DNA of 64,000 nucleotides from Pseudomonas shirazensis (lineage in GTDB: Bacteria; Pseudomonadota; Gammaproteobacteria; Pseudomonadales; Pseudomonadaceae), in assembly GCF_014268785.2 (NCBI RefSeq), contig NZ_JABWRD020000002.1, positions 987,587 to 1,051,586 of the forward strand, in the 5' to 3' direction. Both the position numbers and the translations under genes were made by a program. Under the pieces are notes generated by a model. It worked only from the letters and a program-made list of their open reading frames with translations. It was not told the DNA's origin and did no database searches. This document shows, in pieces, positions 17,015-27,810 of the stretch (the stretch's first letter is position 1; each line of letters starts with the position of its first letter).

Positions 17015-18757
17015 TTGGATGCAAGCACCATCAACAGCCTGTTCCTGATCGGCGCATTGCTGGTGGGTGCAAGTATTCTGGTCAGCTCGCTGTCATCGCG
17101 CCTGGGCATTCCGATTCTGGTCATCATTCTTGCGGTCGGCATGGTTGCCGGCGTGGACGGTGGCGGCATCATCTTCAACAACTATCCGACCGCTTACCTG
17201 GTGGGCAACCTGGCGCTGGCCGTGATCCTGCTCGACGGTGGCCTGCGCACGCGGGTGGCGAGCTTTCGCGTAGCGCTGTGGCCGGCGCTGTCACTGGCCA
17301 CGGTCGGGGTATTGATCACCACCGCGCTGACCGGCATGGTCGCGGCCTGGCTGTTCGATCTGAGCCTGATCCAGGGCCTGCTGATCGGCGCCATCGTCGG
17401 CTCGACCGACGCTGCGGCGGTGTTCTCGCTGCTCGGTGGCAAAGGCCTCAACGAGCGGGTCACCGCCACGCTCGAGATCGAATCGGGCAGCAACGACCCG
17501 ATGGCGGTATTCCTCACCGTAACCCTGATCGACATGATCGCCAGCGGCCAGACCGGCCTGCACTGGAGCCTGCTCACTCACCTGCTGCGCGAGTTCGGTA
17601 TCGGCGGCCTGCTGGGTTTGGGCGGCGGCTGGCTGATGCTGCAGATGGTCAACCGCATCAACCTCGCCAGCGGCCTCTACCCGATTTTGGTAGTGGCTGG
17701 CGGGCTGGTGGTGTTTTCGCTGACCAATGCCCTGCACGGCAGTGGCTTCCTCGCGGTTTATCTGTGCGGCCTGGTGCTCGGCAACCGGCCGATCCGCAGC
17801 CGCCACGGTATTTTGCACATGCTCGACGGCATGGCCTGGCTGGCGCAGATCGGCATGTTCCTGGTGCTCGGGCTGCTGGTCACGCCACATGACCTGCTGC
17901 CGATTGCAGTGCCGGCCCTGGGCCTGGCGCTGTGGATGATCCTGGTGGCGCGGCCGCTGTCAGTATTAGCCGCGCTGCTGCCGTTCAAGGCCTTCCACGA
18001 CCGCGAGAAGGGCTTTATTGCCTGGGTCGGTTTGCGCGGCGCGGTCCCGATCATTCTGGCCGTGTTCCCGCTGATGGCGGGGCTGCCGCAAGCGCAGCTG
18101 TTCTTCAATCTGGCTTTCTTCATCGTGTTGATCTCGCTGCTGGTGCAGGGCACCAGCCTGCCGTGGATGGCCAAGCTGCTCAAGGTCACGGTACCGCCAG
18201 ACCCGGCACCAATCTCCCGTTCAGCGCTGGAGGTACACATCACCAGCGAGTGGGAGATGTTCGTCTACCGCCTCGGCGCAGAAAAGTGGTGCATCGGCGC
18301 CGCCCTGCGCGAGCTGAAGATGCCCGAAGGCACGCGGATTGCCGCGCTGTTTCGCGGCGAGCAGCTGCTGCACCCATCCGGCAGTACCGTGCTCGAAGTG
18401 GACGACATGCTCTGCGTGATCGGCCACGAACATAACCTGCCGGCGCTGGGCAAGCTGTTCAGCCAGGCACCACAACGTGGCCTGGACCTGCGCTTCTTTG
18501 GCGATTTCGTTCTCGAAGGCGATGCCGAACTGGGCCAGGTGGCAGCACTTTATGGCCTGCAACTGGACGGTTTGAACGCCGATATGGCGCTGGCGCAGTT
18601 CATCCGACAAAAGGTCGGAGGCGCTCCAGTAGTAGGCGATCAGATCGAATGGCACGGCACAATCTGGACGGTCGCAGTCATGGACGGGAACAAGATCGAC
18701 AAAGTCGGCGTCAAATTCCCCGAAGGAACTCGCCCCGGCCCGGGCTTGTTCCTGTAG
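17015..18757 (+). CDS. nhaP2: K+/H+ antiporter NhaP2 (CvrA)
   Basis: 580 aa. The start is TTG 17015, with CGGAG 8-12 nt upstream; no ATG or GTG fits the conserved N-terminus [16 protein letters not shown]. About 12-13 membrane helices of the CPA1 type fill residues 1-390. Conserved acidic ion-binding positions include GSTDAAAVF and [14 protein letters not shown] cytoplasmic C-terminal regulatory region (TrkA-C/RCK-like, about 405-490, then a CorC-like end) follows. It exchanges cytoplasmic K+ for protons at the inner membrane and protects against excess K+ and low osmolarity. mscK follows after 47 nt, so the two osmotic-response genes may be cotranscribed. Confidence 0.93.
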   Translation: MDASTINSLFLIGALLVGASILVSSLSSRLGIPILVIILAVGMVAGVDGGGIIFNNYPTAYLVGNLALAVILLDGGLRTRVASFRVALWPALSLATVGVLITTALTGMVAAWLFDLSLIQGLLIGAIVGSTDAAAVFSLLGGKGLNERVTATLEIESGSNDPMAVFLTVTLIDMIASGQTGLHWSLLTHLLREFGIGGLLGLGGGWLMLQMVNRINLASGLYPILVVAGGLVVFSLTNALHGSGFLAVYLCGLVLGNRPIRSRHGILHMLDGMAWLAQIGMFLVLGLLVTPHDLLPIAVPALGLALWMILVARPLSVLAALLPFKAFHDREKGFIAWVGLRGAVPIILAVFPLMAGLPQAQLFFNLAFFIVLISLLVQGTSLPWMAKLLKVTVPPDPAPISRSALEVHITSEWEMFVYRLGAEKWCIGAALRELKMPEGTRIAALFRGEQLLHPSGSTVLEVDDMLCVIGHEHNLPALGKLFSQAPQRGLDLRFFGDFVLEGDAELGQVAALYGLQLDGLNADMALAQFIRQKVGGAPVVGDQIEWHGTIWTVAVMDGNKIDKVGVKFPEGTRPGPGLFL

Positions 18758-18804
18758 CCCTCGACTTGCCTCGTATCACACGAACCCCTGACAAGACTCT
18801 GCTT

Positions 18805-21800
18805 ATGTCCCTGCGCGTGTACCTTCGCGCAGCCCTGCTCGGGCTGTGCCTGTCCCTCTCTTTCGGCGCCACCGCTGCCGAGGCCCCGACCACTGCCAGC
18901 GTGCAGAACAGCCTCGACAAGATCGCCGAGCGCAAGCTGCCCGAGGCTGACCAGAAGAGCCTGCAGCAGGTACTCGAGCAGACCCTGAGTCTGCTCGCCA
19001 GCCAGCAGGACAGCGCGGCCAAGCTCAAGGCGCTGAAGCAGCAGCTGGCCGACGCGCCACGCTTGACCAGCGAGGCCCAGCGCGAGCTGGCCAAGCTCAA
19101 GGCGAGCAAACCGGCCCCAGTCACCCAGCGCTATGCCAACCTGAGCGTGCCGCAACTCGAGCAACTGCTCAGCGAGCGCAGCACGCTGCAAGGCGAGCTG
19201 CAAAAGGCGCTGGCCGATGCCAACAGTCTGGTGATCAGCTCGCAGACCCGCCCGGAACGGGCGCAAGCGCAGATCAGCAGCAACCAGACCCGTATCCAGC
19301 AGATCAACAGCAGCCTCAAGTCCGGCAAGGATGCTGGCAAGCCCCTCTCCGCCGACCAACGCAATCAGCTCGCCGCCGAGCTCGCCTCGCTCAACGCGCA
19401 AACCCTGCTGCGCCGCCAGGAACTGGCCGGCAACGGCCTGCTGCAGGACCTGGGCAGCGCCCAGCATGACCTGCTGGTCGAGCGCACCGCGCGCCTGGAG
19501 CAGGAAATCCAGCAACTGCAGACGCTGATCAACGACAAGCGTCTGGCGCAGTCGCAGCAGACGGTGACCCAGCAATCGCTGGAAGCGCAGAAGTCCGGCG
19601 GCAGTGTCCTGCTGGCCAACGAAAGCGCCGCCAACCTGAAGCTCTCCGACTACCTGCTGAAAAGTACCGACCGCCTCAACGAGCTGACCCAGCAGAACCT
19701 CAAGACCAAGCAGCAACTCGACAGCCTGACCCAGGCCGATCAGGTGCTCGACGAGCAGATCGAAGTGCTCAAGGGCAGCCTGCTGCTGTCGAAGATTCTC
19801 TACCGGCAAAAGCAGACCCTGCCGCACTTGAAGCTCGACCGTGACCTGGCCGACCAGATCGCCGATATCCGCCTGTACCAGTTCGAGGTCAGCCAGCAGC
19901 GCGAGCAGATGAGCAACCCGGTCAGCTACGTCGACGGGGTGCTCGCCAACCAGCCACCGCAGGACGTCACGCCCGAACTGCGCAAGGCCCTGTTGGACGT
20001 GGCCATCACCCGCAGCGATCTGCTCGAACGGCTCAACCGCGAGCTGTCGGCACTGCTCAACGAATCGATCACCCTGCAGTTGAACCAGAAGCAGTTGCTC
20101 AGCACCGCTCAAGGCTTGCGCACCACCCTGGAAGAGCAGATGTTCTGGATCCCCAGCAACAAGCCGCTGGACTGGGAATGGCTGAGCAGTGTGCCTGGGC
20201 GCCTGGTCGACCAGGTAGCCAACCTACCTTGGGGTTCGGGCGTCACGGAACTGCTGCAGGGTCTCAGCCTACGACCGTTGCTGTTCGTGCCGCTGTTGCT
20301 GCTGATCGGCGCCCTGCAATGGCGCCGGCGCTATCTGTATCAGCGCCTGAGCAAGGTGCACATGGACATCGGTCACTTCAAGCGCGACAGCCAGTGGCAC
20401 ACGCCGCAGGCGCTGCTGATCAACGTGCTGCTGGCGATGCCGCTGAGCCTGGCCCTGGCACTGTGCGCGTACATCCTCCAAGTCGATGCACGCGGGCAGA
20501 ATGCCAACCTGAGTGCCGCCCTGTGGCAGCTGGCTCAGGCCTGGCTGGTGTTCTATACCGCCTACCGCATTCTCGCCCCGGGCGGCGTCGCCGAGGTGCA
20601 TTTCCGCTGGCACAAGCCGCAGGTGCAGTTCCTCCGTGGCTGGGTCCGCCGCCTGGGCACCGTGGTGCTGGCGCTGGTTGGTGTGGTCGCCGTGGCCGAG
20701 CATCAGCCGTCAGCGCTGGCCAACGACGTGCTCGGCATCGGCGTGGTGCTGACCTGCTACGCGCTGATGGCCTGGTTGCTCAGTCGTCTGCTGTTGAGCA
20801 GCCCGGCACACCGCGACACCTCGCTGTTTCGCAAGATCGTCGGGGTAGCGTTCACCGCGTTGCCGATCGCGCTGTTTGTCGCGGTGTGTTTCGGCTACTA
20901 CTACACCGCGCTGAAACTCACCGACCGGCTGATCTACACCCTGTACCTGCTGCTGTTCTGGCTGGTGATCGAAGCCGCCTTCGTCCGCGGCCTGTCTGTT
21001 GCGGCGCGGCGCCTGGCCTATCAACGGGCCTTGAGTAAACGCCAGGCCAGCAAGGAAGGCCTGGACGGTGAAGTGATCGTCGAAGAGCCGACCCTGGATA
21101 TCGAACAGGTCAACCAGCAATCGCTGCGCTTGATCCGTCTGGCCCTGCTCGGCGGCTTCATCGGCGGCCTGTATTGGGTCTGGGCGGACCTGCTCTCGGT
21201 GTTCGCCTACCTCAACAACTTCACCCTGTACGAGTACACCAGCGGTACCGGCGCCGCCGCCAGCATGGTGCCGATCAGCCTCGGCGACCTGCTCGGCGCA
21301 CTGGTGATAATCGGCATCACCTTCGCTCTGGCCGGCAACTTGCCCGGCCTGCTCGAGGTGTTGGTGCTGTCACGCCTGAACCTGGCCCAGGGCAGCGCCT
21401 ACGCAACAACTACGCTGCTGTCCTATGTGATCGCCGGGGTCGGTTTTGTCAGCACCCTGTCGACCCTCGGGGTCAGCTGGGACAAGCTGCAGTGGCTGGT
21501 CGCGGCGCTCTCGGTAGGCCTGGGCTTCGGCATGCAGGAGATCTTTGCCAACTTCATTTCGGGGATCATGATCCTGTTCGAGCGCCCAGTGCGGATCGGC
21601 GACACCATCACCATCGGCAACCTGTCCGGCACGGTGAGCAAGATCCGCATCCGCGCCACCACGATCACCGACTTCGACCGCAAGGACATCATCGTCCCCA
21701 ACAAGACCTTTATCACCGGCCAGTTGATCAACTGGTCGCTGACCGATACGGTCACCCGCGTCACGCTGAAGCTGGGGATCGACTACGGCTCGGACCTGGA

Positions 21801-22122
21801 CCTGGTGCGCGAGCTGCTGCTCAAGGGCGCCCACGACAACCCGCGGGTCCTCAAAGACCCGGAGCCCCTGGTGTACTTCCTCAACTTCGGCGAGAGCTCG
21901 CTGGATCACGAGTTGCGCATGCACGTGCGCGACCTCGGCGACCGCAACCCGACCCTGGACGAGATCAACCGCTACATCAGCCGCGAGTTCAAGGCCCACG
22001 ACATCAAGATCTCGGTGCGCCAGGTCGAAGTGTTCCTGATGGACACCCTGGGCCACAAGCAGAAGCTGATCGCCGTTGAAGGTGGCGACGGGACAAAACC
22101 CGAAGGCACTCAACCGGTCTGA
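18805..22122 (+). CDS. mscK: Mechanosensitive channel MscK (KefA) type
   Basis: 1105 aa from ATG 18805, which opens directly into a Sec signal peptide (MSLRVYLRAALLG...ATAAE); in-frame codons from 18649 lie inside nhaP2 and are excluded. The periplasmic domain (about 25-480) is rich in coiled coil. Roughly eleven membrane helices follow, ending in an MscS core: the pore-lining helix in the GLGFGMQEIFANFISGIMILFERP segment (about residues 905-930) and the beta domain GDTITIGNLSGTVSKIRIRAT. Size and layout match MscK/KefA, opened by membrane tension and modulated by K+. That fits its position behind the K+/H+ antiporter. No good Shine-Dalgarno precedes the ATG, suggesting weak or coupled translation. 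Confidence 0.93.
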   Translation: MSLRVYLRAALLGLCLSLSFGATAAEAPTTASVQNSLDKIAERKLPEADQKSLQQVLEQTLSLLASQQDSAAKLKALKQQLADAPRLTSEAQRELAKLKASKPAPVTQRYANLSVPQLEQLLSERSTLQGELQKALADANSLVISSQTRPERAQAQISSNQTRIQQINSSLKSGKDAGKPLSADQRNQLAAELASLNAQTLLRRQELAGNGLLQDLGSAQHDLLVERTARLEQEIQQLQTLINDKRLAQSQQTVTQQSLEAQKSGGSVLLANESAANLKLSDYLLKSTDRLNELTQQNLKTKQQLDSLTQADQVLDEQIEVLKGSLLLSKILYRQKQTLPHLKLDRDLADQIADIRLYQFEVSQQREQMSNPVSYVDGVLANQPPQDVTPELRKALLDVAITRSDLLERLNRELSALLNESITLQLNQKQLLSTAQGLRTTLEEQMFWIPSNKPLDWEWLSSVPGRLVDQVANLPWGSGVTELLQGLSLRPLLFVPLLLLIGALQWRRRYLYQRLSKVHMDIGHFKRDSQWHTPQALLINVLLAMPLSLALALCAYILQVDARGQNANLSAALWQLAQAWLVFYTAYRILAPGGVAEVHFRWHKPQVQFLRGWVRRLGTVVLALVGVVAVAEHQPSALANDVLGIGVVLTCYALMAWLLSRLLLSSPAHRDTSLFRKIVGVAFTALPIALFVAVCFGYYYTALKLTDRLIYTLYLLLFWLVIEAAFVRGLSVAARRLAYQRALSKRQASKEGLDGEVIVEEPTLDIEQVNQQSLRLIRLALLGGFIGGLYWVWADLLSVFAYLNNFTLYEYTSGTGAAASMVPISLGDLLGALVIIGITFALAGNLPGLLEVLVLSRLNLAQGSAYATTTLLSYVIAGVGFVSTLSTLGVSWDKLQWLVAALSVGLGFGMQEIFANFISGIMILFERPVRIGDTITIGNLSGTVSKIRIRATTITDFDRKDIIVPNKTFITGQLINWSLTDTVTRVTLKLGIDYGSDLDLVRELLLKGAHDNPRVLKDPEPLVYFLNFGESSLDHELRMHVRDLGDRNPTLDEINRYISREFKAHDIKISVRQVEVFLMDTLGHKQKLIAVEGGDGTKPEGTQPV

Positions 22123-23658
<1,536 letters not shown>

Positions 23659-23678
23659 GTAACTTTTAAGGACGTCGG

Positions 23679-23695
23679 GGGGTGCTGCGCACCCC
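23679..23695. repeat. Short GC palindrome between selO and trxC
   Basis: GGGGTGC-TGC-GCACCCC, followed by TTTCGCGAC. It has the same palindrome-plus-CGCGAC layout as the arms of the repeat at 14563-14687, so it is probably a solitary half element. It could attenuate transcription from selO. Confidence 0.5.
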
Positions 23696-23729
23696 TTTCG
23701 CGACCGAATCGCATTCACAAGGAGGCAAA

Positions 23730-24164
23730 ATGCCCGAGCCACTAGTAATCCCCTGCCCACACTGCAACGGCCTCAACCGCCTGCCGGCCGAGCGCCTGAA
23801 CGACACGCCCAAATGCGGCCGCTGCAAACAGGCCGTGTTGCTGAGCCGGCCGTTCGATCTGAGCGAGGCAAACTACGCCAGCCAGATCAAAGGCGATCTG
23901 CCCTTGTTGTTGGACGTCTGGGCCGACTGGTGTGGGCCGTGCAAGTCGTTCGCGCCGATCTTCACCCAGGCAGCGGCGCAACTGAGCGGTCGCTGCCGTT
24001 TGGCCAAGCTCGATAGCGAAGCCAACCGCAACCTGGCCAGCCAACTGGGCATCCGCTCGATCCCCAGCTTGATCCTGTTCAAGAACGGTCGCGAAATCAG
24101 CCGTCAGGCTGGCGCATTTCCACTCCAGCCATTACTTGAGTGGCTGAGCAGCCAGGGCGTTTAG
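23730..24164 (+). CDS. trxC: Thioredoxin 2 (TrxC)
   Basis: 144 aa from ATG 23730, with AAGGAGG at 23719-23725. The N-terminal zinc-finger extension has paired cysteines (PCPHC and PKCGRC) as in TrxC. The thioredoxin fold follows with active site WCGPC and the cis-Pro loop SIPSL. A cytoplasmic disulfide reductase induced by oxidative stress in other bacteria. Its last 4 nt overlap the stop codon of the convergent parA-like gene, so the two genes meet tail to tail without a spacer. Confidence 0.96.
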   Translation: MPEPLVIPCPHCNGLNRLPAERLNDTPKCGRCKQAVLLSRPFDLSEANYASQIKGDLPLLLDVWADWCGPCKSFAPIFTQAAAQLSGRCRLAKLDSEANRNLASQLGIRSIPSLILFKNGREISRQAGAFPLQPLLEWLSSQGV

Positions 24165-24934
24165 GCGTTTTCTTCAAGCAACGCGTGCAGCTCGACGAAC
24201 TGCTGGGTCAGCTTGTGCCGCGGATCCAGGTGGATCAGCGGCAGGCTGGCATGGTGCGATTCGCGCATCTTCACCGAGCTGGTCAGGTACACCGGCAACA
24301 CCGGCAGGCCCTCTTCGATCAGCTCATCGAGCATCTGCTGCGGCAGGCTGGCGCGTGACTGGAATTGATTGACCACGATGCCTTCGACCAGCAGGTCTTC
24401 GTTGTGGTCGTCCTTCAATTCTTCGATCTCGGCCAGCAGGCCGTACAGCGCCTGGCGTGAGAAACTGTCACAGTCGAAGGGGATCAGCACTCGGTCAGCC
24501 GCGATCAGCGCTGATACCGCATAGAAATTCAGCGCCGGCGGGGTATCGATGTAGATCCGATCGTAATCCTCGTCGAGCTCTTCGAGCAATTTGCGCAGCT
24601 TGTTGATCTTGTGCTTCGCCTCGAGCTTGGGCTGCAGGTCGGCCAACTCCGCCGTGGCGGTAACCACGTGCAGATTGTCGAACGGGGTTTCGTAGATATC
24701 GACCTTGTTCTTCTTCGAGAACGGCCCGGTCGACAGGCTCTGCTTGAAGAAGTCGGCGATGCCCATGGGGATGTCGTCGCCGGTCAGCCCGGTCAGGTAC
24801 TGGGTTGAATTGGCCTGGGAGTCCAGGTCGATCAGCAGGGTCCGGTAGCCTTCGTTGGCGCTGACCGCTGCCAGGTTGCAGGCAATGCTCGATTTGCCCA
24901 CGCCACCTTTCTGATTGAATACCACGCGCCGCAT
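24161..24934 (-). CDS. Orphan ParA/MinD-type ATPase
   Basis: 257 aa from ATG 24934, preceded by GGAGG; a longer frame to 25000 has no support. A deviant Walker A box (FNQKGGVGKSS, residues about 5-15), Walker A' LIDLDSQANST and Walker B IYIDTPPALN mark it as a ParA-family ATPase. There is no adjacent parB and the family member is short, lacking the N-terminal DNA-binding extension of plasmid ParA. It is therefore an orphan positioning or regulatory ATPase rather than part of a chromosome-partition pair. It is divergent from the aryl polyene operon; a functional link is not evident. Confidence 0.88.
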   Translation of the reverse strand: MRRVVFNQKGGVGKSSIACNLAAVSANEGYRTLLIDLDSQANSTQYLTGLTGDDIPMGIADFFKQSLSTGPFSKKNKVDIYETPFDNLHVVTATAELADLQPKLEAKHKINKLRKLLEELDEDYDRIYIDTPPALNFYAVSALIAADRVLIPFDCDSFSRQALYGLLAEIEELKDDHNEDLLVEGIVVNQFQSRASLPQQMLDELIEEGLPVLPVYLTSSVKMRESHHASLPLIHLDPRHKLTQQFVELHALLEENA

Positions 24935-25250
24935 GAGAGACCTCCGTGTATCAACGAATGTCCGAGTATGTGTCGAGGCCCATGCATTGGCCAGCGCCAC
25001 TTCGCTTAAGCCGCTTCAACGGCAGCCGACATGCCGGCTGCACCGTTTGTCGGAATTTGCCTGCACCACATGTCGGCATTGTGCAAAACGTAAATGAACT
25101 TGTCTGATGGCGATTATGTAACCAGCAATTGCTACACATCGCTGGCGCCGTGATAATGCGCGCCACTCGGCGAATATGCCAACCCTGTCAGGTCGTTGTT
25201 ACGAGTCATTCCTCGGCAAGGCAGTCCTTCAGGGCGGAATAAAAAGCACC
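24935..25250. other. Divergent parA-like/aryl polyene control region
   Basis: 316 nt without a gene. It contains three copies of a degenerate decamer at 25029, 25045 and 25068, a good sigma70-type promoter at 25129-25157 reading right, and about 90 nt of leader before the first aryl polyene gene. Confidence 0.6.
25129..25157 (+). promoter_or_regulatory. Candidate aryl polyene operon promoter
   Basis: TTGCTA (25129-25134), a 17-nt spacer and GATAAT (25152-25157; 5 of 6 to TATAAT). It is correctly oriented, giving a leader of roughly 85-90 nt before GTG 25251. No other comparably good promoter was noticed up to 43200. Confidence 0.5.
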
Positions 25251-25970
25251 GTGATCACCTTCGATATCAGCCAATGGCGTGCCTGGGCTCCAGGCCTGGT
25301 GACGCCTGCCGACTGGCAGGCGTGGGCCCAGGGCAGCCGACACAGCTGCAGTGAAGCGGCGTCGCCAGACGTCTCGTTCCTGCCGGCCATGCAGCGCCGT
25401 CGCCTGAGCAATCTGGCGCGCATGGCCTTTGCTGTCGGCTGGCCGCTGGCTGAAGGGTACGAGGCACTGCCGCTGGTATTTGCCTCGCGTCATGGCGAAA
25501 CCCCGCGCACCTTTGCCATTCTCAGTGACCTGGCTGATCAGCAACCGTTGTCGCCGACCCAGTTCAGCCTGTCGGTGCACAACGCGATAATCGGGCTGTG
25601 GTCGATCCTGCGCGGCGAAACCAGCGAGATGACCGCCATTGCCGCTGCCGGCGATGGCCTCGAGCAGGGCTTGCTCGAAGCGGCGGCGCTGTTGGCGGAA
25701 GGCGCGCCAGCAGTGCTACTGATCCTCTGTGAAGAACTGCCGCCGGCGGTATACGACGCCTGGGTCGACGATGTGCCTTTCGCCTACGCCCTTGGCCTGT
25801 TGGTCACCCCGGGTCAGCAGTGGCAACTGAGCCCTGGCCCGGCAGCCACGCAGTCGTTGCCGCCCGCCCTGCCACATGCCCTGAGCTGGCTGCAGGCCAC
25901 GCTGCGCGGCGTGAATTGCTTCACTCATACCTGGAAGCGGCGGTCATGGACCTGGCAACGGCAGCCGTGA
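25251..25970 (+). CDS. Ketosynthase-like chain length factor (APE)
   Basis: 239 aa from GTG 25251; AGGGCGGA lies 13-20 nt upstream. Upstream in-frame codons to 25176 are leader. The protein aligns by eye with the short beta-ketoacyl synthase chain length factors of APE clusters (ketoacyl-synt_2 type, starting FDISQWRAWAPG). There is no thiolase-type active Cys in a GxCSS context; the corresponding region reads SVHNAIIGLWSI. It should act as the non-catalytic partner of a ketosynthase, setting polyene length. First gene of the operon; it overlaps the next gene by 25 nt. Confidence 0.88.
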   Translation: MITFDISQWRAWAPGLVTPADWQAWAQGSRHSCSEAASPDVSFLPAMQRRRLSNLARMAFAVGWPLAEGYEALPLVFASRHGETPRTFAILSDLADQQPLSPTQFSLSVHNAIIGLWSILRGETSEMTAIAAAGDGLEQGLLEAAALLAEGAPAVLLILCEELPPAVYDAWVDDVPFAYALGLLVTPGQQWQLSPGPAATQSLPPALPHALSWLQATLRGVNCFTHTWKRRSWTWQRQP

Positions 25971-26758
25971 GCAAGCCCCGCGATCACTACTACTGGCGCC
26001 TGCTGGCGACAGCTGCGTGCTTTTGCCTGTTTGGTCTCGGCGGCCTGTGCCTGCGCGTGCTGGTGTTTCCGTTGCTCAGCTGCCTGCCAGGCGGAGTGGT
26101 GCGTCATCGCCAACGCGCGCGCCACACCATCAGCTGGCTGTTCTGGCAGTTCGTACGGGTGATGCGGTTCAGTGGCGTGCTCACCTACCAGATCGACGGC
26201 GCCGAGCACCTCGGCCGCCCCGGGCAGATGATCATCGCCAACCACCCCTCGCTGATCGACGTGGTATTTCTCATCGGTCTGGTGCGTCAGGGCAATTGCG
26301 TGATCAAGCAGAGCCTGTTCGACAACCCCTTCACCCGCGGTCCGGTCAGTGAAGCGCAGTACCTGGGCAACGATGGCAGCATGGACATGCTCGACAACGC
26401 CGTGCAATGCCTGCGCGACGGCCAGCCACTGGTGATATTCCCGGAGGGCACCCGCACCCCGCCTGGCCAAGCGCCGGCCTTTCATCGCGGCGCCGCCGCG
26501 ATTGCCCTGCGCGGTGCGAAGATCATCACCCCCGTAACCATCAAGGTCAGCCCGACCACCCTGACCAAGAACGAACCCTGGTACCGCATCCCTCAGCGCC
26601 GCGTGCACTTGAGCCTGAGTGTCGGCAACGATATCGACCCACAAACGTTCGCCGCCCTCGGACCTGCGCCTAAGGCGTCGCGCGCACTCAACGATTATCT
26701 GCATCAGTACTACATCAAGGAGCTCGCCACCGATGAGCGATCCACAGCAAGACCTTAA
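25946..26758 (+). CDS. PlsC-type 1-acylglycerol acyltransferase (APE)
   Basis: 270 aa from ATG 25946, with GGAAGCGG upstream. One N-terminal membrane segment (WRLLATAACFCLFGLGGLCLRVLV) anchors the protein. The acyltransferase blocks are NHPSLID (the HX4D catalytic motif) and FPEGTRT (substrate-binding motif), with a third at ITPVTIKV. In APE systems such enzymes probably build the lipid anchor. The start overlaps the chain-length-factor gene, and the end overlaps the first ACP gene by 26 nt. Confidence 0.9.
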   Translation: MDLATAAVSKPRDHYYWRLLATAACFCLFGLGGLCLRVLVFPLLSCLPGGVVRHRQRARHTISWLFWQFVRVMRFSGVLTYQIDGAEHLGRPGQMIIANHPSLIDVVFLIGLVRQGNCVIKQSLFDNPFTRGPVSEAQYLGNDGSMDMLDNAVQCLRDGQPLVIFPEGTRTPPGQAPAFHRGAAAIALRGAKIITPVTIKVSPTTLTKNEPWYRIPQRRVHLSLSVGNDIDPQTFAALGPAPKASRALNDYLHQYYIKELATDERSTARP

Positions 26759-27005
26759 CCGTGACCTCAAGCAATTGATCATCGACGCCCTCGGCCTGGA
26801 AGACATAGGCGTGGACGACATCGACGACCAGCAACCGCTGTTTGGCGACGGCCTGGGCCTGGACTCGGTGGACGCCCTCGAGCTCGGTCTGGCGATACAG
26901 AAGCGCTATGGCATCAAGATCGACGCCGACGCCAAGGACACCCGCAACCATTTCAGCAGCGTCGCCGCCCTGGCGGCGTTCGTCACTGCCCGCAACGCCG
27001 CCTGA
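26733..27005 (+). CDS. Acyl carrier protein 1 (APE)
   Basis: 90 aa from ATG 26733 with AAGGAG at 26718-26723. Small acidic protein with the phosphopantetheine attachment site GLDSVDALEL (Ser near position 44). It carries the growing chain or starter as a thioester. It is the first of two tandem ACPs; in studied APE systems one is thought to load the aromatic starter, but which is which cannot be read here. Confidence 0.94.
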   Translation: MSDPQQDLNRDLKQLIIDALGLEDIGVDDIDDQQPLFGDGLGLDSVDALELGLAIQKRYGIKIDADAKDTRNHFSSVAALAAFVTARNAA

Positions 27006-27013
27006 GAATTCAC

Positions 27014-27268
27014 ATGCAAACCCGCGAAGACATCTTCAATATTTTGCGCGATGCGCTGGTCGAGCTGTTCGAGCTGGAGCCAGAGCGCGTAACCCTGGAC
27101 GCCAACCTGTATCAGGACCTGGAAATCGACAGCATCGATGCGATCGACTTGATCGACCACATCAAGCGCCAGACCGGCAAGAAAATCGCCGCCGAAGAGT
27201 TCAAGGCCGTGCGCACCGTCAATGATGTGGTCGAAGCGGTGTTCCGCCTGGTCAACCCGGCCGCATGA
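27014..27268 (+). CDS. Acyl carrier protein 2 (APE)
   Basis: 84 aa, 8 nt after the first ACP. The phosphopantetheine site is EIDSIDAIDL (Ser near 40). Only distantly similar to its neighbour, suggesting distinct partners in starter loading and elongation. Its stop overlaps the next start by 4 nt. Confidence 0.94.
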   Translation: MQTREDIFNILRDALVELFELEPERVTLDANLYQDLEIDSIDAIDLIDHIKRQTGKKIAAEEFKAVRTVNDVVEAVFRLVNPAA

Positions 27269-27810
27269 AACGCCTGATCGGCCTCGGTCTGGTCGTGGCT
27301 GGGGTGCTGTACCCGTTTGCCGTGCATTTCGGCCTGGCGCACTTTGCCCCGAGGCAGTTCGCCCTGCTGCTGGGTGGTCTGTGGCTGGCCCGCGTCTTGA
27401 GCGCGCCGCGCCGCCCGGCCAGCCTGTGCATGGCCGCGCTGGCGTTGGCCTTCTGCGCCCTGCTCGGGCTGAGCGACAGTGCCCAACTGCTGCGCTGGTA
27501 CCCGGTGCTGATCAGCACCTTCATGCTCGGTCTGTTCGGCTCCAGCCTGCTCCACGGCATGCCCATAGCCGAGCGCCTGGCACGCCTGCAAGAGCCTGAC
27601 TTGCCAGCCCGCGCGGTGCAGTACACCCGCCGGGTGACGCAGGTGTGGTGCCTGTTCTTTCTGCTTAACGGGCTGATCGCAGCGGGCCTGACCCTGTGGG
27701 CGCCACTGAGCTGGTGGACCCTGTACAACGGCCTGATCGCCTATATCGCGATGGGCCTGCTGTTCGCTGGCGAATGGCTGACAAGACAACGTGTGCGAGG
27801 ACGCCCATGA
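27265..27810 (+). CDS. Small integral membrane protein, COG4648 type (APE)
   Basis: 181 aa with about five hydrophobic helices (LIGLGLVVAGVLYPFAV; FALLLGGLWLARVL; ALALAFCALLGL; TFMLGLFGSSLL; LFFLLNGLIAAGL). No enzymatic motif is visible. Proteins of this type occur between the ACP and ligase genes of APE clusters. A role in holding the synthase at the membrane is possible but unproven. It overlaps both neighbours by ATGA. Confidence 0.82.
   Translation: MKRLIGLGLVVAGVLYPFAVHFGLAHFAPRQFALLLGGLWLARVLSAPRRPASLCMAALALAFCALLGLSDSAQLLRWYPVLISTFMLGLFGSSLLHGMPIAERLARLQEPDLPARAVQYTRRVTQVWCLFFLLNGLIAAGLTLWAPLSWWTLYNGLIAYIAMGLLFAGEWLTRQRVRGRP

Noticed and set aside
18640..20112. 490-codon frame antisense to mscK
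   Set aside because: Leu/Gln-rich mirror of the MscK coiled coil, without start signals.
24161..24934. Chromosome partition ParA of a parAB pair
   Set aside because: No parB or parS-like repeats are adjacent, and the protein is short.
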